NCBI RefSeq assembly: GCF_000801955.1
Contig: NZ_JSZO01000028.1
Coordinates: forward strand, 62,001-126,000
Length of the DNA stretch: 64,000 nucleotides
Reading direction: 5' to 3'
Source: Ralstonia sp. A12
Lineage (GTDB): Bacteria > Pseudomonadota > Gammaproteobacteria > Burkholderiales > Burkholderiaceae
Below, one piece after another: positions 35,321 through 47,379 of the stretch (position 1 is the first letter of the stretch; every line of letters begins with the position of its first letter). The notes under the pieces are model-generated. The model saw only the letters and a list, made by a program, of their open reading frames with translations, made no database searches and was not told the origin of the DNA. Position numbers and translations under genes: made by a program.

Positions 35321-35821
35321 TTACTTCAGTGCGGCCAGGGCAGCGTCGTAGTTCGGCTCTTCCTTGATCTCGGGCACCAGCTGCGAGTACAGGACGTTGT
35401 CGTTGGCGTCGAGCACGACCACAGCACGGGCCGTCACACCAGCCAGCGGGCCGCTCGTGATGTCGACGCCGTAGGCTTGCTTGAAGCCCTTGTCGCGGAA
35501 GGTCGACAGCGGCACGACGTTCTTGATGCCTTCGGTCGTGCAGAAGCGGCCGGCAGCGAACGGCAGGTCAGCGGAGATCGAGAGCACCACCGTATCTGCC
35601 AGGTTGGCAGCGGCTTCGTTGAATTTGCGGGTGGAGGTGGCGCACACCGGGGTGTCCAGGCTCGGCACGATGTTCAGGACCTTGCGCTTGCCGGCAAAGT
35701 CAGCCAGCGACACGTCTTTCAGGTCTGCACCAACCAGCGTGAAAGCAGGGGCCTTCGCGCCTGCGGTCGGGAATTGGCCGCCGACTTCGATCGGGTTGCC
35801 GCCAAGGGTCACGTTTGCCAT
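35321..35821 (-). CDS. tpx: Thiol peroxidase (atypical 2-Cys peroxiredoxin)
   Basis: Reduces hydrogen and alkyl peroxides using thioredoxin. It has 166 residues. The peroxidatic Cys60 lies in [15 protein letters not shown] and the resolving Cys94 in [11 protein letters not shown], the Tpx arrangement. The start [18 protein letters not shown] is that of the family, with AGGAG about 6 bp upstream on the minus strand. It follows the DUF3426 gene after 53 bp. Confidence 0.95.
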   Translation of the reverse strand: MANVTLGGNPIEVGGQFPTAGAKAPAFTLVGADLKDVSLADFAGKRKVLNIVPSLDTPVCATSTRKFNEAAANLADTVVLSISADLPFAAGRFCTTEGIKNVVPLSTFRDKGFKQAYGVDITSGPLAGVTARAVVVLDANDNVLYSQLVPEIKEEPNYDAALAALK

Positions 35822-35874
35822 GGTGTTACTCCTTCCTTCTTTGATGCGTGTTTGGGGGTGAATCAGGCGAAAAA

Positions 35875-37353
35875 TCAGGGGTAAAAAATCAGGACCCGGT
35901 AGTTGGCCGTCGGGCGCTGGGACTGGAATCGTACCCGAATCGGCAGCTCGGCGCGGGCGGGCAGACCTGACGTGCCGTATGCACTGTCGGTCGGGTTCAG
36001 GTAGTCACTGGGCTGCAGCGCACGGCGCGAGAGCAGTTGGTCCTGCAGATCGGTGGTGACCAGTTCGATGGCCGGCAGGGCAACCGGATTGCCGGCGCGG
36101 TTGCGCAGCGTGGCGGTCAGCACGTATTGGTCGGATGCATCACCTTCCTGGCGCTGCAGTTGCGACGATTCGATCTGCAGCGCGTCGAGGTCGCGCGGTG
36201 GGGCAATCTTGCAATGCAGGGGTTGGCACAGCGCTTCCCATAGCGGGCGTGTGGACGGTGCGCGGCGAGCGATTTCCGAGCGGCCGAGGAAGAGCACCTG
36301 CGCCACCGCCAACACGACCAGAAACCCGATCGCAATGCGCGCCATCGCACGGCGCCCAGTCGACTTTCGCACCTGCTCGCGTGCCTGTGCGGCGCGCAAG
36401 AAATCGAGTGTGGCCGCCGAGACTCCGTGGTTCGGCCCACGCGCCTTGCGCGGACGCGGCGCGCCAGTCAGCGTGCGCTGTGGCGTCGGGCCGTCGTGTT
36501 CCTCGTGTGCGCGACGTAGGTGATGATTCCGGCGCGGCACCGGCGCGAACATCGTATGCGGATCGGTCTCATGACGCATCCAGACCGAGTCGTGCTTGTC
36601 CTGCCTTTCTGTGGTGGGTGCCAGTACTGGTGCGGGCACTTCCGGCTTCGTTACCGCAGGCGTGGGTACGGGTGTACCGACCGGCTCGACTGGCAAATCT
36701 GCCGACGGTTGCTTGGGCAGTGCCGCCGCGAACGCATCTTCGTCGTCCTCGAATTCCTGGATCGGCGGCAGGCCGTGGAACGGATCCACCGGTGGTGCGG
36801 GCGGTTCCGGCTCGGTGGGCGCAGCGGCGGGTGCGTCGGCGACAGGTTCAGCTGCCGGTGCAGGTTCGGCGGGGGACTCGGCTGGTGGCGGTGCTTCGTC
36901 CGCCAGCGGGCGCGTATCAGGAGCGGTTGGCTGCGCGTCAGGGATCGGCGTTGCGCCTTCGACTTCGCCCAGGTGCACTTCCGCGACACCTTCTTCGGCG
37001 ACGTCCTCTTCCCAGATCAGCGTCATGCCGAAGCCGTGATCGTCTTCCGCCGCGGGCGCTGCAGGGGAGGCTTCGGCAGGTGCCTCGATTGGCGGGGTGG
37101 CGGGTTCGACCGCAGGCGTCAGGCCGGCGGCCGGTGCACGCGGATCAGCCTGGCGTGGTGCTTCGGCAGCCGGGGTTGCTGCCAACGGCGCGGGCGTCGT
37201 GCCCAGTTCGATCAGATGTGCGCGCCCGTCGAAGACGTGATTGCAGCGCCCACAACGGACGAGTCCGCCCCGTAGCCGAAGCTGATCGGCGACGACGCGG
37301 AATGCGGTTTGGCAATTGGGACAGCGGGCGGCGAGACGTGGCGCGGATGCCAT
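35875..37353 (-). CDS. Zinc-ribbon/DUF3426 membrane protein
   Basis: A 492-residue inner-membrane protein. The N-terminus is an MJ0042-type zinc ribbon ([15 protein letters not shown] then [12 protein letters not shown]). A long Pro/Ala/Glu-rich acidic linker of some 250 residues follows, then one transmembrane helix ([20 protein letters not shown]) and a C-terminal DUF3426 domain outside the membrane. The same domain order is found next to prmA in many betaproteobacteria. Function unknown. ATG 37353 gives [14 protein letters not shown]; a start three codons further upstream is possible. Confidence 0.87.
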   Translation of the reverse strand: MASAPRLAARCPNCQTAFRVVADQLRLRGGLVRCGRCNHVFDGRAHLIELGTTPAPLAATPAAEAPRQADPRAPAAGLTPAVEPATPPIEAPAEASPAAPAAEDDHGFGMTLIWEEDVAEEGVAEVHLGEVEGATPIPDAQPTAPDTRPLADEAPPPAESPAEPAPAAEPVADAPAAAPTEPEPPAPPVDPFHGLPPIQEFEDDEDAFAAALPKQPSADLPVEPVGTPVPTPAVTKPEVPAPVLAPTTERQDKHDSVWMRHETDPHTMFAPVPRRNHHLRRAHEEHDGPTPQRTLTGAPRPRKARGPNHGVSAATLDFLRAAQAREQVRKSTGRRAMARIAIGFLVVLAVAQVLFLGRSEIARRAPSTRPLWEALCQPLHCKIAPPRDLDALQIESSQLQRQEGDASDQYVLTATLRNRAGNPVALPAIELVTTDLQDQLLSRRALQPSDYLNPTDSAYGTSGLPARAELPIRVRFQSQRPTANYRVLIFYP

Positions 37354-37449
37354 GCAGAACAAGGAGAAAAAAGCCGACCGCGCGAGTATTGCAGACAGTG
37401 GCGCCAGCGTCGACCTTTGCAGGTGACGCTGGCATGCAATGCCGTGAAA

Positions 37450-38342
37450 TTACGCGGGTTTTACGCCGTGCAGGCAGACCCAGCCGTCACGTGCACGCCA
37501 CACCGTGAGCGGAATGGCCGACGCGTATGCGGCAGCCACTTCTTCCGCCTGGCGCTCGAGCACGCCCGACAGGATCAGCCGGCCGCCCGGGCGCACGCGT
37601 GCGCACAGCATGGCCGACATCAGCTTGAGCGGGTTCGACAGAATGTTGGCGACAACCAGATCGAACGTGCCTTCCGGTGCATCGTCGGGCAGGGCGAAGG
37701 TGGCTTCGACGTGATTGCGCTCAGCGTTGTAGCGCGAGGCTTCCACGGCGTTCGGGTCGATGTCGACGCCGACGGTTTCACCGGCACCGAGCTTCTTGGC
37801 GACGATGGCCAGGATGCCCGAGCCGCAGCCGTAGTCGAGCGTGCGCTCTTCCGGCTGCACGTGCTGCTCCAGCCATTCCATGCACAGGCGCGTGGTCGGG
37901 TGGCTGCCGGTGCCGAACGCGAGGCCGGGGTCCAGCTCCAGCACCACCGCGTCGGGTTCCGGCGCGTCGTGCCACGAGGGCACGACCCAGATGTGCTCGC
38001 CGATGTGGATGGGCTCGAACTGCGATTGCGTCACGCGCACCCAGTCCTGCTCTTCGACCTCGCGCACGGTGTACGCAGGGATGGGCGACAACTTGATCTC
38101 GTTGGCCGCAGCCGCCACCAGCAGTGCCGGATCGGCATCGTCGGCGAGCAGCGCGACCACGCGCGAGCGGTTCCACGCCAGGCGCGTCGGCTCGTGGCCG
38201 GGCTCGCCGAAGAGCGGTTGTTCTTCAGGCGTGTCGGCATCGGCGTCTTCCACCGAGACCGACAGGGCGCCCAGGTCGAACAGCGCCTCGGACAACGCCT
38301 CGGCGTCGTCACGGGACACTTCAAGCACGCATTCGCGGTACG

Positions 38343-38346
<4 letters not shown>
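37450..38346 (-). CDS. prmA: Ribosomal protein L11 methyltransferase
   Basis: SAM-dependent trimethylation of lysines and the N-terminus of L11. It has 298 residues. The N-terminal L11-binding domain starts [20 protein letters not shown]; the SAM motif is [12 protein letters not shown], and the catalytic-region motif [10 protein letters not shown] matches NxL(S/A)NPL of PrmA. Starts at GTG 38346, overlapping the accC stop by 4 nt (GTGA), so it is translationally coupled. Confidence 0.95.
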
Positions 38347-39710
<1,364 letters not shown>

Positions 39711-39847
39711 CGTGTTCTCGCTACAAAAAGGGGAGGCGAGGGCGCTGTGGCTGGGCAGCTTTCATGGCTGGCCCGGCGCGCCGGCTCGCGCTCGGAGGCG
39801 GTGGCTTGAAGCCCACCGCACGACGATGAGATGCAGATGCCGGAAGA

Positions 39848-40312
39848 TCAGCCGATTACGAACAGCGGTTGGCCGTATTCCACAGCCTGGCCGTTGTCGA
39901 TCAGGATTTCCTTGATGACGCCAGCCTTGTCCGCTTCGATTTCGTTCAGCAGCTTCATCGCTTCGATGATGCAGATGGTCTGGCCTTCCTTGACCGTGTC
40001 GCCAACCTTGACGAACTCGGCGGCGCCCGGCGACGGCGAGCGATAGAACGTACCGACCATCGGCGAGGTCACGATGTGGCCGGCCGGCAGGGCCGGGGCA
40101 GCGGCTTCAGCGCTGACCGCAGCCGGAGCGGCGGCGGGCACGCCAACGGCGGGCGCAGCCTGCATCGGCATCGGCGCGTATTGCATCGGGGCCACCACTT
40201 GCGGCGCCGACTTGACGATGCGGACCTTGCCTTCGCCTTCGGTCACTTCGAGTTCCGAAATGCCCGATTCGGCCACCAGGTCGATCAGCGTTTTCAGCTT
40301 GCGCAAATCCAT
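39848..40312 (-). CDS. accB: Acetyl-CoA carboxylase, biotin carboxyl carrier protein
   Basis: Carries biotin between AccC and the carboxyltransferase. It has 154 residues. The N-terminal [20 protein letters not shown] is followed by an Ala/Pro-rich linker and the biotinyl domain with [13 protein letters not shown], where the Lys of AMKL is biotinylated; the BCCP thumb ([18 protein letters not shown]) is present. It is 146 bp downstream of aroQ; the spacer could hold an own promoter. Confidence 0.96.
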   Translation of the reverse strand: MDLRKLKTLIDLVAESGISELEVTEGEGKVRIVKSAPQVVAPMQYAPMPMQAAPAVGVPAAAPAAVSAEAAAPALPAGHIVTSPMVGTFYRSPSPGAAEFVKVGDTVKEGQTICIIEAMKLLNEIEADKAGVIKEILIDNGQAVEYGQPLFVIG

Positions 40313-40458
40313 GAGCGTTCTCCTGCAGCGTCGGCGGTCTGGGGCATGGGATGCGCGCGCGAATGGCTCTTCGGCCGCGCATCGGTCAATGGCGCTCCAG
40401 GCGCTGGCGTCGTTGCGTTGGTTAAGTGATTGAGATGAAGGGAGGAAAGCGGCTGGGG

Positions 40459-40938
40459 TCAGCCGCCGTGTTGATCGCTGCGTTGGTCAATGCAGTAGTC
40501 CAGCGCAGCGAGATAGCCGCGCCAGCCCAGTCCACAGATCACGCCCACCGCCTGGTCCGCCAGATACGAATGGTGGCGGAACGGCTCGCGGCGATGCACG
40601 TTGGACAGGTGGACTTCAATGTACGGAATCACCACGCCGGCCAGCGCATCGCGCAGGGCCACGCTGGTGTGCGTATAGGCCGCCGGGTTGATGATGATGA
40701 ATTCGACGCCTTCGCTCTTGGCGGCGTGGATACGGTCAACCAGTGCGCCTTCGTGGTTCGACTGGAAGCACGCCAGCGTGACGCCGCGTGCCTGAGCGCG
40801 TTCAGTCAGGGCAGCGTTGATGTCAGCCAGCGTGGTGGCGCCATAGACTTCCGGTTCGCGCGTCCCCAATAGATTGAGGTTCGGGCCGTGCAGTACGAGC
40901 ACGTTGCGAAGCGCTTTGGCGATCGGTTTGTCAGCCAC
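40459..40938 (-). CDS. aroQ: 3-dehydroquinate dehydratase, type II
   Basis: Third step of the shikimate pathway. It has 159 residues. Typical type II motifs are [19 protein letters not shown] (catalytic Tyr region), [29 protein letters not shown] and [16 protein letters not shown] (catalytic His). The start is GTG 40938, a few residues before the conserved core. It lies upstream of accB on the same strand, an order common to beta- and gammaproteobacteria. Confidence 0.95.
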   Translation of the reverse strand: MADKPIAKALRNVLVLHGPNLNLLGTREPEVYGATTLADINAALTERAQARGVTLACFQSNHEGALVDRIHAAKSEGVEFIIINPAAYTHTSVALRDALAGVVIPYIEVHLSNVHRREPFRHHSYLADQAVGVICGLGWRGYLAALDYCIDQRSDQHGG

Positions 40939-41120
40939 GATTTGACTGGTTGAGCGAAGTTGGGCGCAATTTACAGCAACTTAGAATGCTTTGTCTAGTT
41001 TTTGCTGAAAAGAGTTCGGGAAGCTGGTGTTTTCACCGATCTTGCCAGCTGCGCTGCCAACTTTACGCACAAAGAAGGGTATTTGCGCGCACATGACCGT
41101 CATATGACGATTTTGCATAT

Positions 41121-41645
41121 TCACGTGCGCTGCAGCGCCTGACGCAGTTCGTCAGCATGCACACGGCCCATCTTCCGGAATGTGATCTCGCCTTGTGCGT
41201 TAAGAATCACAGTAAACGGCAGGCCGCCCATCTCGTTGCCAAACTGCCGGCCCAACTCCGTGCCACCAAAACCGGCCACCGCAATTGGATAAGTGACGGG
41301 TACCTTACTCAGGAAGGTCTGGATATTCGCCGCCGTATCGATACCGATGCCGACGAACTTCGCGCGGGCCTTCTGCTCCTGAGCAAGTGCGGACAGCTCC
41401 GGCATCTCCTCCACGCATGGCCCGCACCACGGTGCCCAGAAATTGATCACCACCTGCTGGCCGCGGAACGCCGACAGATCGATCGGCGTGCCATTGGCGT
41501 CTGGCAGCTTGCTGCCATAGAACGTGGCGACGACATCGTTGGCCGGCGCCTTGGGTTCGGTGGTCCTGTGTCCGGTGTAGATGCCCAGGGCTGCGGCAAT
41601 CGCGCCAGCAATCAACAAGGCAATCAGGGTGGTACGGCGAGACAT
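41121..41645 (-). CDS. TlpA-like membrane-anchored thioredoxin-fold protein
   Basis: Periplasmic thiol-disulfide reductase anchored by one N-terminal helix (residues 7-25). It has 174 residues. The active site is FWAPWCGPCVEEM (WCGPC) and the cis-Pro lies in GGLPFTVIL. It may serve cytochrome c maturation or another disulfide relay. The open frame extends upstream to 41801 but only ATG 41645 puts the hydrophobic anchor at the N-terminus. aroQ follows 182 bp downstream. Confidence 0.88.
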   Translation of the reverse strand: MSRRTTLIALLIAGAIAAALGIYTGHRTTEPKAPANDVVATFYGSKLPDANGTPIDLSAFRGQQVVINFWAPWCGPCVEEMPELSALAQEQKARAKFVGIGIDTAANIQTFLSKVPVTYPIAVAGFGGTELGRQFGNEMGGLPFTVILNAQGEITFRKMGRVHADELRQALQRT

Positions 41646-41709
41646 GGTTCGGGCGGTCTCTCTATATAGACAGAGGCGAAGCGTGCCGGATTGTACTCCT
41701 CTTGGCGGA

Positions 41710-42387
41710 CTACCCCTTCGAGAGGAGGGCCCGCACGGCTGCGGCATCTCCGCGCGCGGCTTTGCCGCTGGAGTCGGGGCGTCGGGCGCCGCGCACATCA
41801 TTCATGTCATACAGGGCGATATGCACGCCGACCGGCGTACCGGTTTCGGTGCGCAGCTCCTGGGCCAGTTCGCGGGCCTCGCGGCTGGCCGGCCATTGAC
41901 CGCGCCACAGGAAGCTGAGCGTTTCCACCTCGTCGCGGCCGGCGAAGTGAGCACTCTCTGTTGTGTCGAAGTCCACGCCTGCGTTGAGCAGGAAGATCGC
42001 CACGTCTTTCGGGCTGTCGCAGAAGACTTGCAGGTGGATGTCGGAGTGCTCGCTGGCGGTGCCGTTGAAGACCGCGCCGGCTAGGTACGGGTTGTGCACC
42101 TGCAGCCCTTCCATCAACACCAGGGCGATGCGACGCATCAGTGCCAGCACGCGTGGCTGGGAATCCGCCTGGAACAGCGCTTGGTATTCACGGACTTCGG
42201 TTTCGACCTGCTCGTTGTCGGGCAGCCATTCGCCCGCTGCGCGGGATTCCGTGCCGAGCACCTGGCGCGCGGCCTTGCGCTTGGCCGTGGCGTAATCAGC
42301 ACCATCCTCCGCAATCATGCGGGCGGCGACGGCGGCAATTTCTTCCCGAACGCGGGTCGGGTCGAGGATGGGGCGTTTGGATGACAT
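41710..42387 (-). CDS. Conserved 225-residue protein of unknown function, divergent from mpl
   Basis: A soluble 225-residue protein without signal peptide. The N-terminal half is helical and basic (VREEIAAVAARMIAEDGADYA, KRKAARQVLGTE). The middle GAVFNGTASEHSDIHLQVF resembles a nucleotidyltransferase-like G-x-x-x-G-S/T-A-x-x-x-S-D motif, although I cannot confirm the metal-binding residues. Orthologues sit beside mpl in related genomes as I recall. ATG 42387 chosen; the longer frame runs into mpl's upstream DNA. Function not known. Confidence 0.7.
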   Translation of the reverse strand: MSSKRPILDPTRVREEIAAVAARMIAEDGADYATAKRKAARQVLGTESRAAGEWLPDNEQVETEVREYQALFQADSQPRVLALMRRIALVLMEGLQVHNPYLAGAVFNGTASEHSDIHLQVFCDSPKDVAIFLLNAGVDFDTTESAHFAGRDEVETLSFLWRGQWPASREARELAQELRTETGTPVGVHIALYDMNDVRGARRPDSSGKAARGDAAAVRALLSKG

Positions 42388-42469
42388 GATTCCTATTTTA
42401 CTGAAGCGCGCGCGTCTGCCCGTGGACATGCCCGGTACAATGCCGCGCAACGTAGTTGAGATGGCTCCC

Positions 42470-43855
42470 ATGCATATCCACATCCTTGGAATCTGCGGCA
42501 CCTTCATGGGCGGCATCGCCCTGATCGCCCGCCAGGCCGGTCACCGTGTCACCGGCTGCGACGCCAACGTCTATCCGCCGATGAGCACCCAGCTCGAAGC
42601 CCAGGGCATCGAGTTGATCGAGGGGTTCGACCCCGAGCAACTGTCGATCGGCGCCGATCTGTACGTGATTGGCAATGTGATCTCGCGCGGCAACCCGTTG
42701 ATGGAAGCCATCCTGGATCGCAACCTGCCGTACGTGTCGGGCCCGCAATGGTTGGGCGACAACGTGCTGCGGCAGAAGTGGGTGCTCGCTGTGGCCGGCA
42801 CGCACGGCAAGACGACCACCACCTCGATGCTCGCATGGATTCTGCAGGACGCTGGCTACAACCCGGGCTTCCTGGTGGGCGGCGTGCCACGCAACTTCGG
42901 ATTGTCGGCCCGGCTGACGGAATCCGACTTCTTCGTCATCGAGGCCGACGAGTACGACACGGCCTTTTTCGACAAGCGCAGCAAGTTTGTTCACTATCGC
43001 CCCCGTACAGCCATTCTGAACAATCTGGAGTTCGATCACGCAGACATCTTCCCTGATCTTGCAGCGATCGAAGCGCAATTCCACCATCTCGTACGCACCG
43101 TGCCCGGTCAAGGGCGTTTGCTCGTCAACGGCCGCGAAGACAGCATGAAACGCGTACTTGCACGTGGATGCTGGTCTGAAGTCGAGCATTTCGGTGCAGA
43201 AGATGGCGACGGCTGGAAAATCGCCAACCTGGGCGACGACGACAGCTTCGACGTGCTCTTCAACGACCAGGCGCAGGGCCGGGTGCACTGGGCGCTGCAG
43301 GGCGACCACAACCGCATGAACGCGCTGGCCGCCATCGCCGCCGCGCGCCATGTAGGTGTACCGCCTGCTCAAGCCATTGAAAGCCTGGCCCGTTTCGAAA
43401 ATGTGAAACGCCGCATGGAAGTGCGCGGCACCGTTGACGGTGTGACCGTCTACGACGATTTCGCCCATCACCCGACTGCCATCCGCACAACCATCGATGG
43501 CTTGCGCCGCCGCGTCGGCAATGCGCGCATCTTGGCGGTGCTGGAGCCGCGCTCGAACACCATGAAGCTGGGTGTGATGAAGCAGGCGCTTCCGGATAGC
43601 CTGACCGGCGCAGACCAGGTATTCGCTTACGGCGCTGCCAGCGGCAAAGACGCTATCGGTTGGGACTTGGCTGGCGCGCTGGCGCCGCTGGGCGATCGCG
43701 CCACGGCGTTCTCAGATCTGACGGCCCTGGTTGAGGCTGTGACCGCCGCCGCACGCCCAGGCGACCATGTGCTGGTGATGAGCAACGGTGGCTTTGGCGG
43801 TGTACACCAGAAGTTGCTGGATGCCCTGGCTGAACGCGTCGGCGCGGCCAACTGA
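42470..43855 (+). CDS. mpl: UDP-N-acetylmuramate:L-Ala-gamma-D-Glu-meso-DAP ligase
   Basis: Peptidoglycan recycling: joins recovered tripeptide to UDP-MurNAc. It has 461 residues of the Mur-ligase fold. The N-terminal Rossmann domain starts MHIHILGICGTFMGGIALIA; the ATP loop is AVAGTHGKTTTTSMLAW; VIEADEYDTAFFDKRSKF is Mpl-specific; and ALQGDHNRMNALAAIAA marks the third domain. ATG 42470 fits the family start; ATG 42461 would add three residues. Together with ampD it gives two recycling enzymes in this window. Confidence 0.94.
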   Translation: MHIHILGICGTFMGGIALIARQAGHRVTGCDANVYPPMSTQLEAQGIELIEGFDPEQLSIGADLYVIGNVISRGNPLMEAILDRNLPYVSGPQWLGDNVLRQKWVLAVAGTHGKTTTTSMLAWILQDAGYNPGFLVGGVPRNFGLSARLTESDFFVIEADEYDTAFFDKRSKFVHYRPRTAILNNLEFDHADIFPDLAAIEAQFHHLVRTVPGQGRLLVNGREDSMKRVLARGCWSEVEHFGAEDGDGWKIANLGDDDSFDVLFNDQAQGRVHWALQGDHNRMNALAAIAAARHVGVPPAQAIESLARFENVKRRMEVRGTVDGVTVYDDFAHHPTAIRTTIDGLRRRVGNARILAVLEPRSNTMKLGVMKQALPDSLTGADQVFAYGAASGKDAIGWDLAGALAPLGDRATAFSDLTALVEAVTAAARPGDHVLVMSNGGFGGVHQKLLDALAERVGAAN

Positions 43856-43862
43856 TCCGCAT

Positions 43863-44495
43863 ATGACGGCTTCCATCGTCTATCTGCACGGATTCCGCTC
43901 GTCGCCGCGTTCGTTCAAGGCGCAGTTGCTGGGCAAGCGGATGGCTTCGGTCGGGCTGGCGGACCACTATGTCAGCCCGACGTTGCCTGTCTCGCCGCGC
44001 GAGGCGATGGCCGAAGTTGAGGCGTTGATCGCTGACTTGAGTACGCGCGATGGCGCAAAGCCCGTGCTGATCGGCTCGTCGTTGGGTGGCTACTACGCCA
44101 CCTGGCTGGCCGAGCGCCACGGCTTGCGCGCCGCGATGCTAAATCCGGCCACGCGTCCGGAGCGCGATCTCGCCAAGTACGTTGGCGAGCAGCCGCTCTG
44201 GCACGGCGGCGGCACCATCCGTGTCGAGCCGCATCACCTGGACGAGTTGCGCGCGCTGGCTGTGCCCAACGTCACCCAGCCCGAGCGGTATTACCTCCTG
44301 GCGTCGACAGGCGACGAGGTGCTCGACTACCGCGAAATGCTCGCCCATTTCTCAGGCGCCACCACCCGCGTGATTGATGGCAGCGACCACGGCATCAGCG
44401 ATTTCGCGCAGTACATGGACGAAGTGCTCGTCTTCTGCGGCGTTCCTGCTGACTTATTGGCTGCGCATCCGTTCGACGGCGACGCGCTCGCATGA
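43863..44495 (+). CDS. YqiA-type alpha/beta-hydrolase (esterase)
   Basis: Small alpha/beta hydrolase of 210 residues. It has the oxyanion motif VYLHGFRSSPRS, the nucleophile elbow IGSSLGGYYA, and acid and base residues in LASTGDEVLDY and DGSDHGISDF. YqiA proteins hydrolyse short acyl esters; the natural substrate is unknown. It begins 7 bp after mpl and overlaps ubiC by 4 nt (ATGA). Confidence 0.88.
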   Translation: MTASIVYLHGFRSSPRSFKAQLLGKRMASVGLADHYVSPTLPVSPREAMAEVEALIADLSTRDGAKPVLIGSSLGGYYATWLAERHGLRAAMLNPATRPERDLAKYVGEQPLWHGGGTIRVEPHHLDELRALAVPNVTQPERYYLLASTGDEVLDYREMLAHFSGATTRVIDGSDHGISDFAQYMDEVLVFCGVPADLLAAHPFDGDALA

Positions 44496-45070
44496 CCGAA
44501 TCCCCGTCGTACCCGCGCAGCCTCTGGCGTAGCGCGTTGCCGCCGGCCGTGGTGTACGACCGCCATTGGGCGCTCTGGGCGGTTGGCGCTAACTCACTCA
44601 CCGCGCGTCTGCGAGCCGCATCCTCCACCTTTCGGGTCCAATTGCTTGGCCAGACGCGGGCGATGCCTTTGCGCGACGAGTGGCGCTGCCTTGGCATGGC
44701 AGGCCCTGCTGAGACGTTGGCGCGAGAAGTCTTGCTGATCTGCGACGACATCCCCGTCGTCTACGCGCACACCGTCGTGCATCCGCGCAGCGTGGCGCTG
44801 GACTGGCCCTTCCTGAAGGCGCTGGGCACGCAGCCGCTCGGGCATTCGCTGTTTGCCGATCCGCGCGTGGCACGGGGCGATTTTGAATTCGCGCTGCTCG
44901 ATGCGCACCATCCGCTGGTGCGCCGAGCACATGGCGCGCTGGGTGATGCACCGATCACTGGTACGGAGCGCCTGCCAGCGCGACGCTCCGTGTTCCGCCG
45001 TGGGGCGAGCGCGATGCTGGTGACGGAGGTGTTCTTGCCGGCACTGGCGGGGTTTAAGCCGCCAAGGTAA
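44492..45070 (+). CDS. ubiC: Chorismate--pyruvate lyase
   Basis: Converts chorismate to 4-hydroxybenzoate, the first committed step of ubiquinone synthesis. It has 192 residues. VQLLGQTRAMPLRDEW and REVLLICDDIPVVYAHTVV match the UbiC core (Arg of the first motif and the conserved Glu late in the fold, here VTEVFLPAL, line the active site). Its start overlaps the esterase stop. Confidence 0.87.
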   Translation: MTESPSYPRSLWRSALPPAVVYDRHWALWAVGANSLTARLRAASSTFRVQLLGQTRAMPLRDEWRCLGMAGPAETLAREVLLICDDIPVVYAHTVVHPRSVALDWPFLKALGTQPLGHSLFADPRVARGDFEFALLDAHHPLVRRAHGALGDAPITGTERLPARRSVFRRGASAMLVTEVFLPALAGFKPPR

Positions 45071-45214
45071 GCGTATTCGGCGGTTCGGACGCTGTCTCAG
45101 TGCGGTATCATCGCCCCCAACTTTTTGTGACCGTGCACCGGGTTGCTGACATCCGGGTTCGCGGCCAATCCACCTCATTCAAAGCGGTGTTCCCACCGCA
45201 ATCCAGACATATCC

Positions 45215-47317
45215 ATGCAGTTGCTGTTTGAAGAAGGCGGCGAGATCCGCGCAGGCACCGTTTTGTCCCAACAGGGCGAGGCCTACCAGGTCGAGTTGCC
45301 GAGCGCCAAGCGCACCAAGGTCAAGTCGCGCGACGTGTTGTTGCAGTTTGCCCAGCCATCGGCGGGCGAACTGACGAAGGCCGCGCACGCACTGTCGACG
45401 GACATCGATCTGGATTTCCTCTGGGAATGCGCGCCGGCGGATGAGTTTGGTTTTACCGACCTGGCGGGCGAGTACTTTGGCGCGGGCGCGGATGCTACGC
45501 AGCAGGCCGCGCTGGCAATTGCGCTGCATGGCTCGCCCATCTACTTCCGACGCAAGGGCCGTGGCCGCTATCAGCGCGCGCCCGAAGATCAGCTCAAGGC
45601 TGCGCTGGCCGCCGTGGAGCGCAAGAAGCAGCAGGCCGCCCTGCAAGCCGAATACGAGGCCGAACTGAAGGCGATGCGCCTGCCCGAATCGTTCCGCGGC
45701 AAGACGCTGCAACTGCTGTTCAAGCCGGATAAGAACAGCCTCGAATTCAAGGCGCTCGACGCGGCGTGCACGGCGCTGGGTCTCTCGCCGATGCGGCTGA
45801 TGGTGGCGGTGGGCGGCATTGCCAACGCGCGTGCACTGCACGAGGCGCGCTTCCTGTCGGAGTGCTTCCCGAAGGGCACCGGCTTCCCGGATGTGACCGT
45901 GCCGGAGCCGGCCCTCGAATTGCCGGCTGCCGATGTGCGCGCCTTCTCGATCGACGACGTGACCACCACGGAAATCGACGACGCCATCTCCGTCACCCTC
46001 ATCGACGATGCCACGGTGCGCATCGGTATCCACATTGCGGCGCCGGGCTTTGGTATTCAGCGCGGCGATGCGCTGGATGCGGTTGCACGTCAGCGCTTGT
46101 CGACCGTGTACTTCCCGGGCGACAAGATCACGATGCTGCCGGAGTCGGTGGTGGATCGCTACACGCTGCAGGAAGGACGCGCGTGCCCGGCGCTGTCGCT
46201 GTACGCGACGGTTGACCGCGCCACGTGGGCGGTCACCGCGAGCGAGACGCGCTGCGAATCCGTGACCGTGGCGGCCAACCTGCGCCACAACCTGCTCGAC
46301 GACGTGATCACTGCCGAAGCGCTGGCCGATGGTTCAGGTGACTACCCGTTCAAGGCCGAGCTGGCCGTGCTGTGGCCGTTCGCTTGCGCGTTGTACGACG
46401 GCCGCCAGCAGGCGCGTATCGCCAGCGGCTTGAAGCCCGAGGGCGCGCAGAAGGGTGACTACTCGTTCTATATCGACCCGATTTCCGAGGCTGAAGGCGG
46501 CGGTGAGCGCGTGCGCATTGAACAGCGCAAGCGCGGTTCGCCGCTGGACAAGATCGTCGCTGAGATGATGATCTTGGCCAACAGCACCTGGGGCCGCATG
46601 CTGGCCGACGCCGGTGTGCCGGGTATCTATCGCACGCAGAAGGCGTGGGGCATGCACCGCACGCGCATGCAGACGTATCCGGCGCCGCACGAAGGCCTGG
46701 GCGTGGCGCAGTACGCGTGGAGTACTTCGCCGCTGCGTCGCTATGTCGATCTGGTCAACCAATGGCAGATCGCGGCGGTGGCACAGCATGGCGTGACGGC
46801 CAAGCTGATCGCGCCGTTCAAGCCGAAAGATGCCGATCTGCTGGCCGCCGTGGCGGACTTTGAAGGCACCTACGCCGCCTATGCCGACCACCAGTCGACC
46901 ATGGAGCGCTACTGGTGCCTGCGCTGGCTCAAGCAGGAGCAGCGCACGCGCATGCAGGCCGTGGTGCTGAAGGAAGGTGCGGTGCGTTTTGCCGACATTC
47001 CGCTGGTGACCAAGGTGCCGGAGCTGGCGCAAACGGCACGTGGCACGCACGTGGTGCTCGATATTCTGGACACCGACGAGATCAGCCTGGAAGTGTCGTG
47101 CCGCGTGGTGGAAGTCCTCGCCCCGGCTGCTGACGCAGAGGCTGAAGCCGCGGCCATCGAAGAAGAATTGGCCGAAGCGGAAGCCGCGGCCGAGGTGGAT
47201 GCGCCGGCTGAACCACAACCGGCCGCTGATGAGGAAGAGGCGCGGGCGGAGGGCGATGCCGCTGTGGCGCCGCCGCCGCAGGGCAGCGAGAGCGGTGGAA
47301 CGCCTGCTGCTGCCTAA
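45215..47317 (+). CDS. RNB-domain 3'-5' exoribonuclease (RNase II-like)
   Basis: Degrades RNA processively from 3' ends. It has 700 residues. The RNB domain begins with FSIDDVTTTEIDDAISVTL, whose clustered Asp residues are the metal ligands; ARQRLSTVYFPGDKITMLPE and AQYAWSTSPLRRYVDLVNQW follow, and are characteristic of the family. The last 70 residues are Glu/Ala-rich and unstructured. ATG 45215 (MQLLFEEGGEIRAG) is preferred to an upstream in-frame start. A TonB-like gene begins 62 bp downstream. Confidence 0.9.
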   Translation: MQLLFEEGGEIRAGTVLSQQGEAYQVELPSAKRTKVKSRDVLLQFAQPSAGELTKAAHALSTDIDLDFLWECAPADEFGFTDLAGEYFGAGADATQQAALAIALHGSPIYFRRKGRGRYQRAPEDQLKAALAAVERKKQQAALQAEYEAELKAMRLPESFRGKTLQLLFKPDKNSLEFKALDAACTALGLSPMRLMVAVGGIANARALHEARFLSECFPKGTGFPDVTVPEPALELPAADVRAFSIDDVTTTEIDDAISVTLIDDATVRIGIHIAAPGFGIQRGDALDAVARQRLSTVYFPGDKITMLPESVVDRYTLQEGRACPALSLYATVDRATWAVTASETRCESVTVAANLRHNLLDDVITAEALADGSGDYPFKAELAVLWPFACALYDGRQQARIASGLKPEGAQKGDYSFYIDPISEAEGGGERVRIEQRKRGSPLDKIVAEMMILANSTWGRMLADAGVPGIYRTQKAWGMHRTRMQTYPAPHEGLGVAQYAWSTSPLRRYVDLVNQWQIAAVAQHGVTAKLIAPFKPKDADLLAAVADFEGTYAAYADHQSTMERYWCLRWLKQEQRTRMQAVVLKEGAVRFADIPLVTKVPELAQTARGTHVVLDILDTDEISLEVSCRVVEVLAPAADAEAEAAAIEEELAEAEAAAEVDAPAEPQPAADEEEARAEGDAAVAPPPQGSESGGTPAAA

Positions 47318-47379
47318 CTACAATCGCAGTCTGACTTTCTTTTCGCGCGCACTTTCTCTGCACCCAGGAATCGACCCTC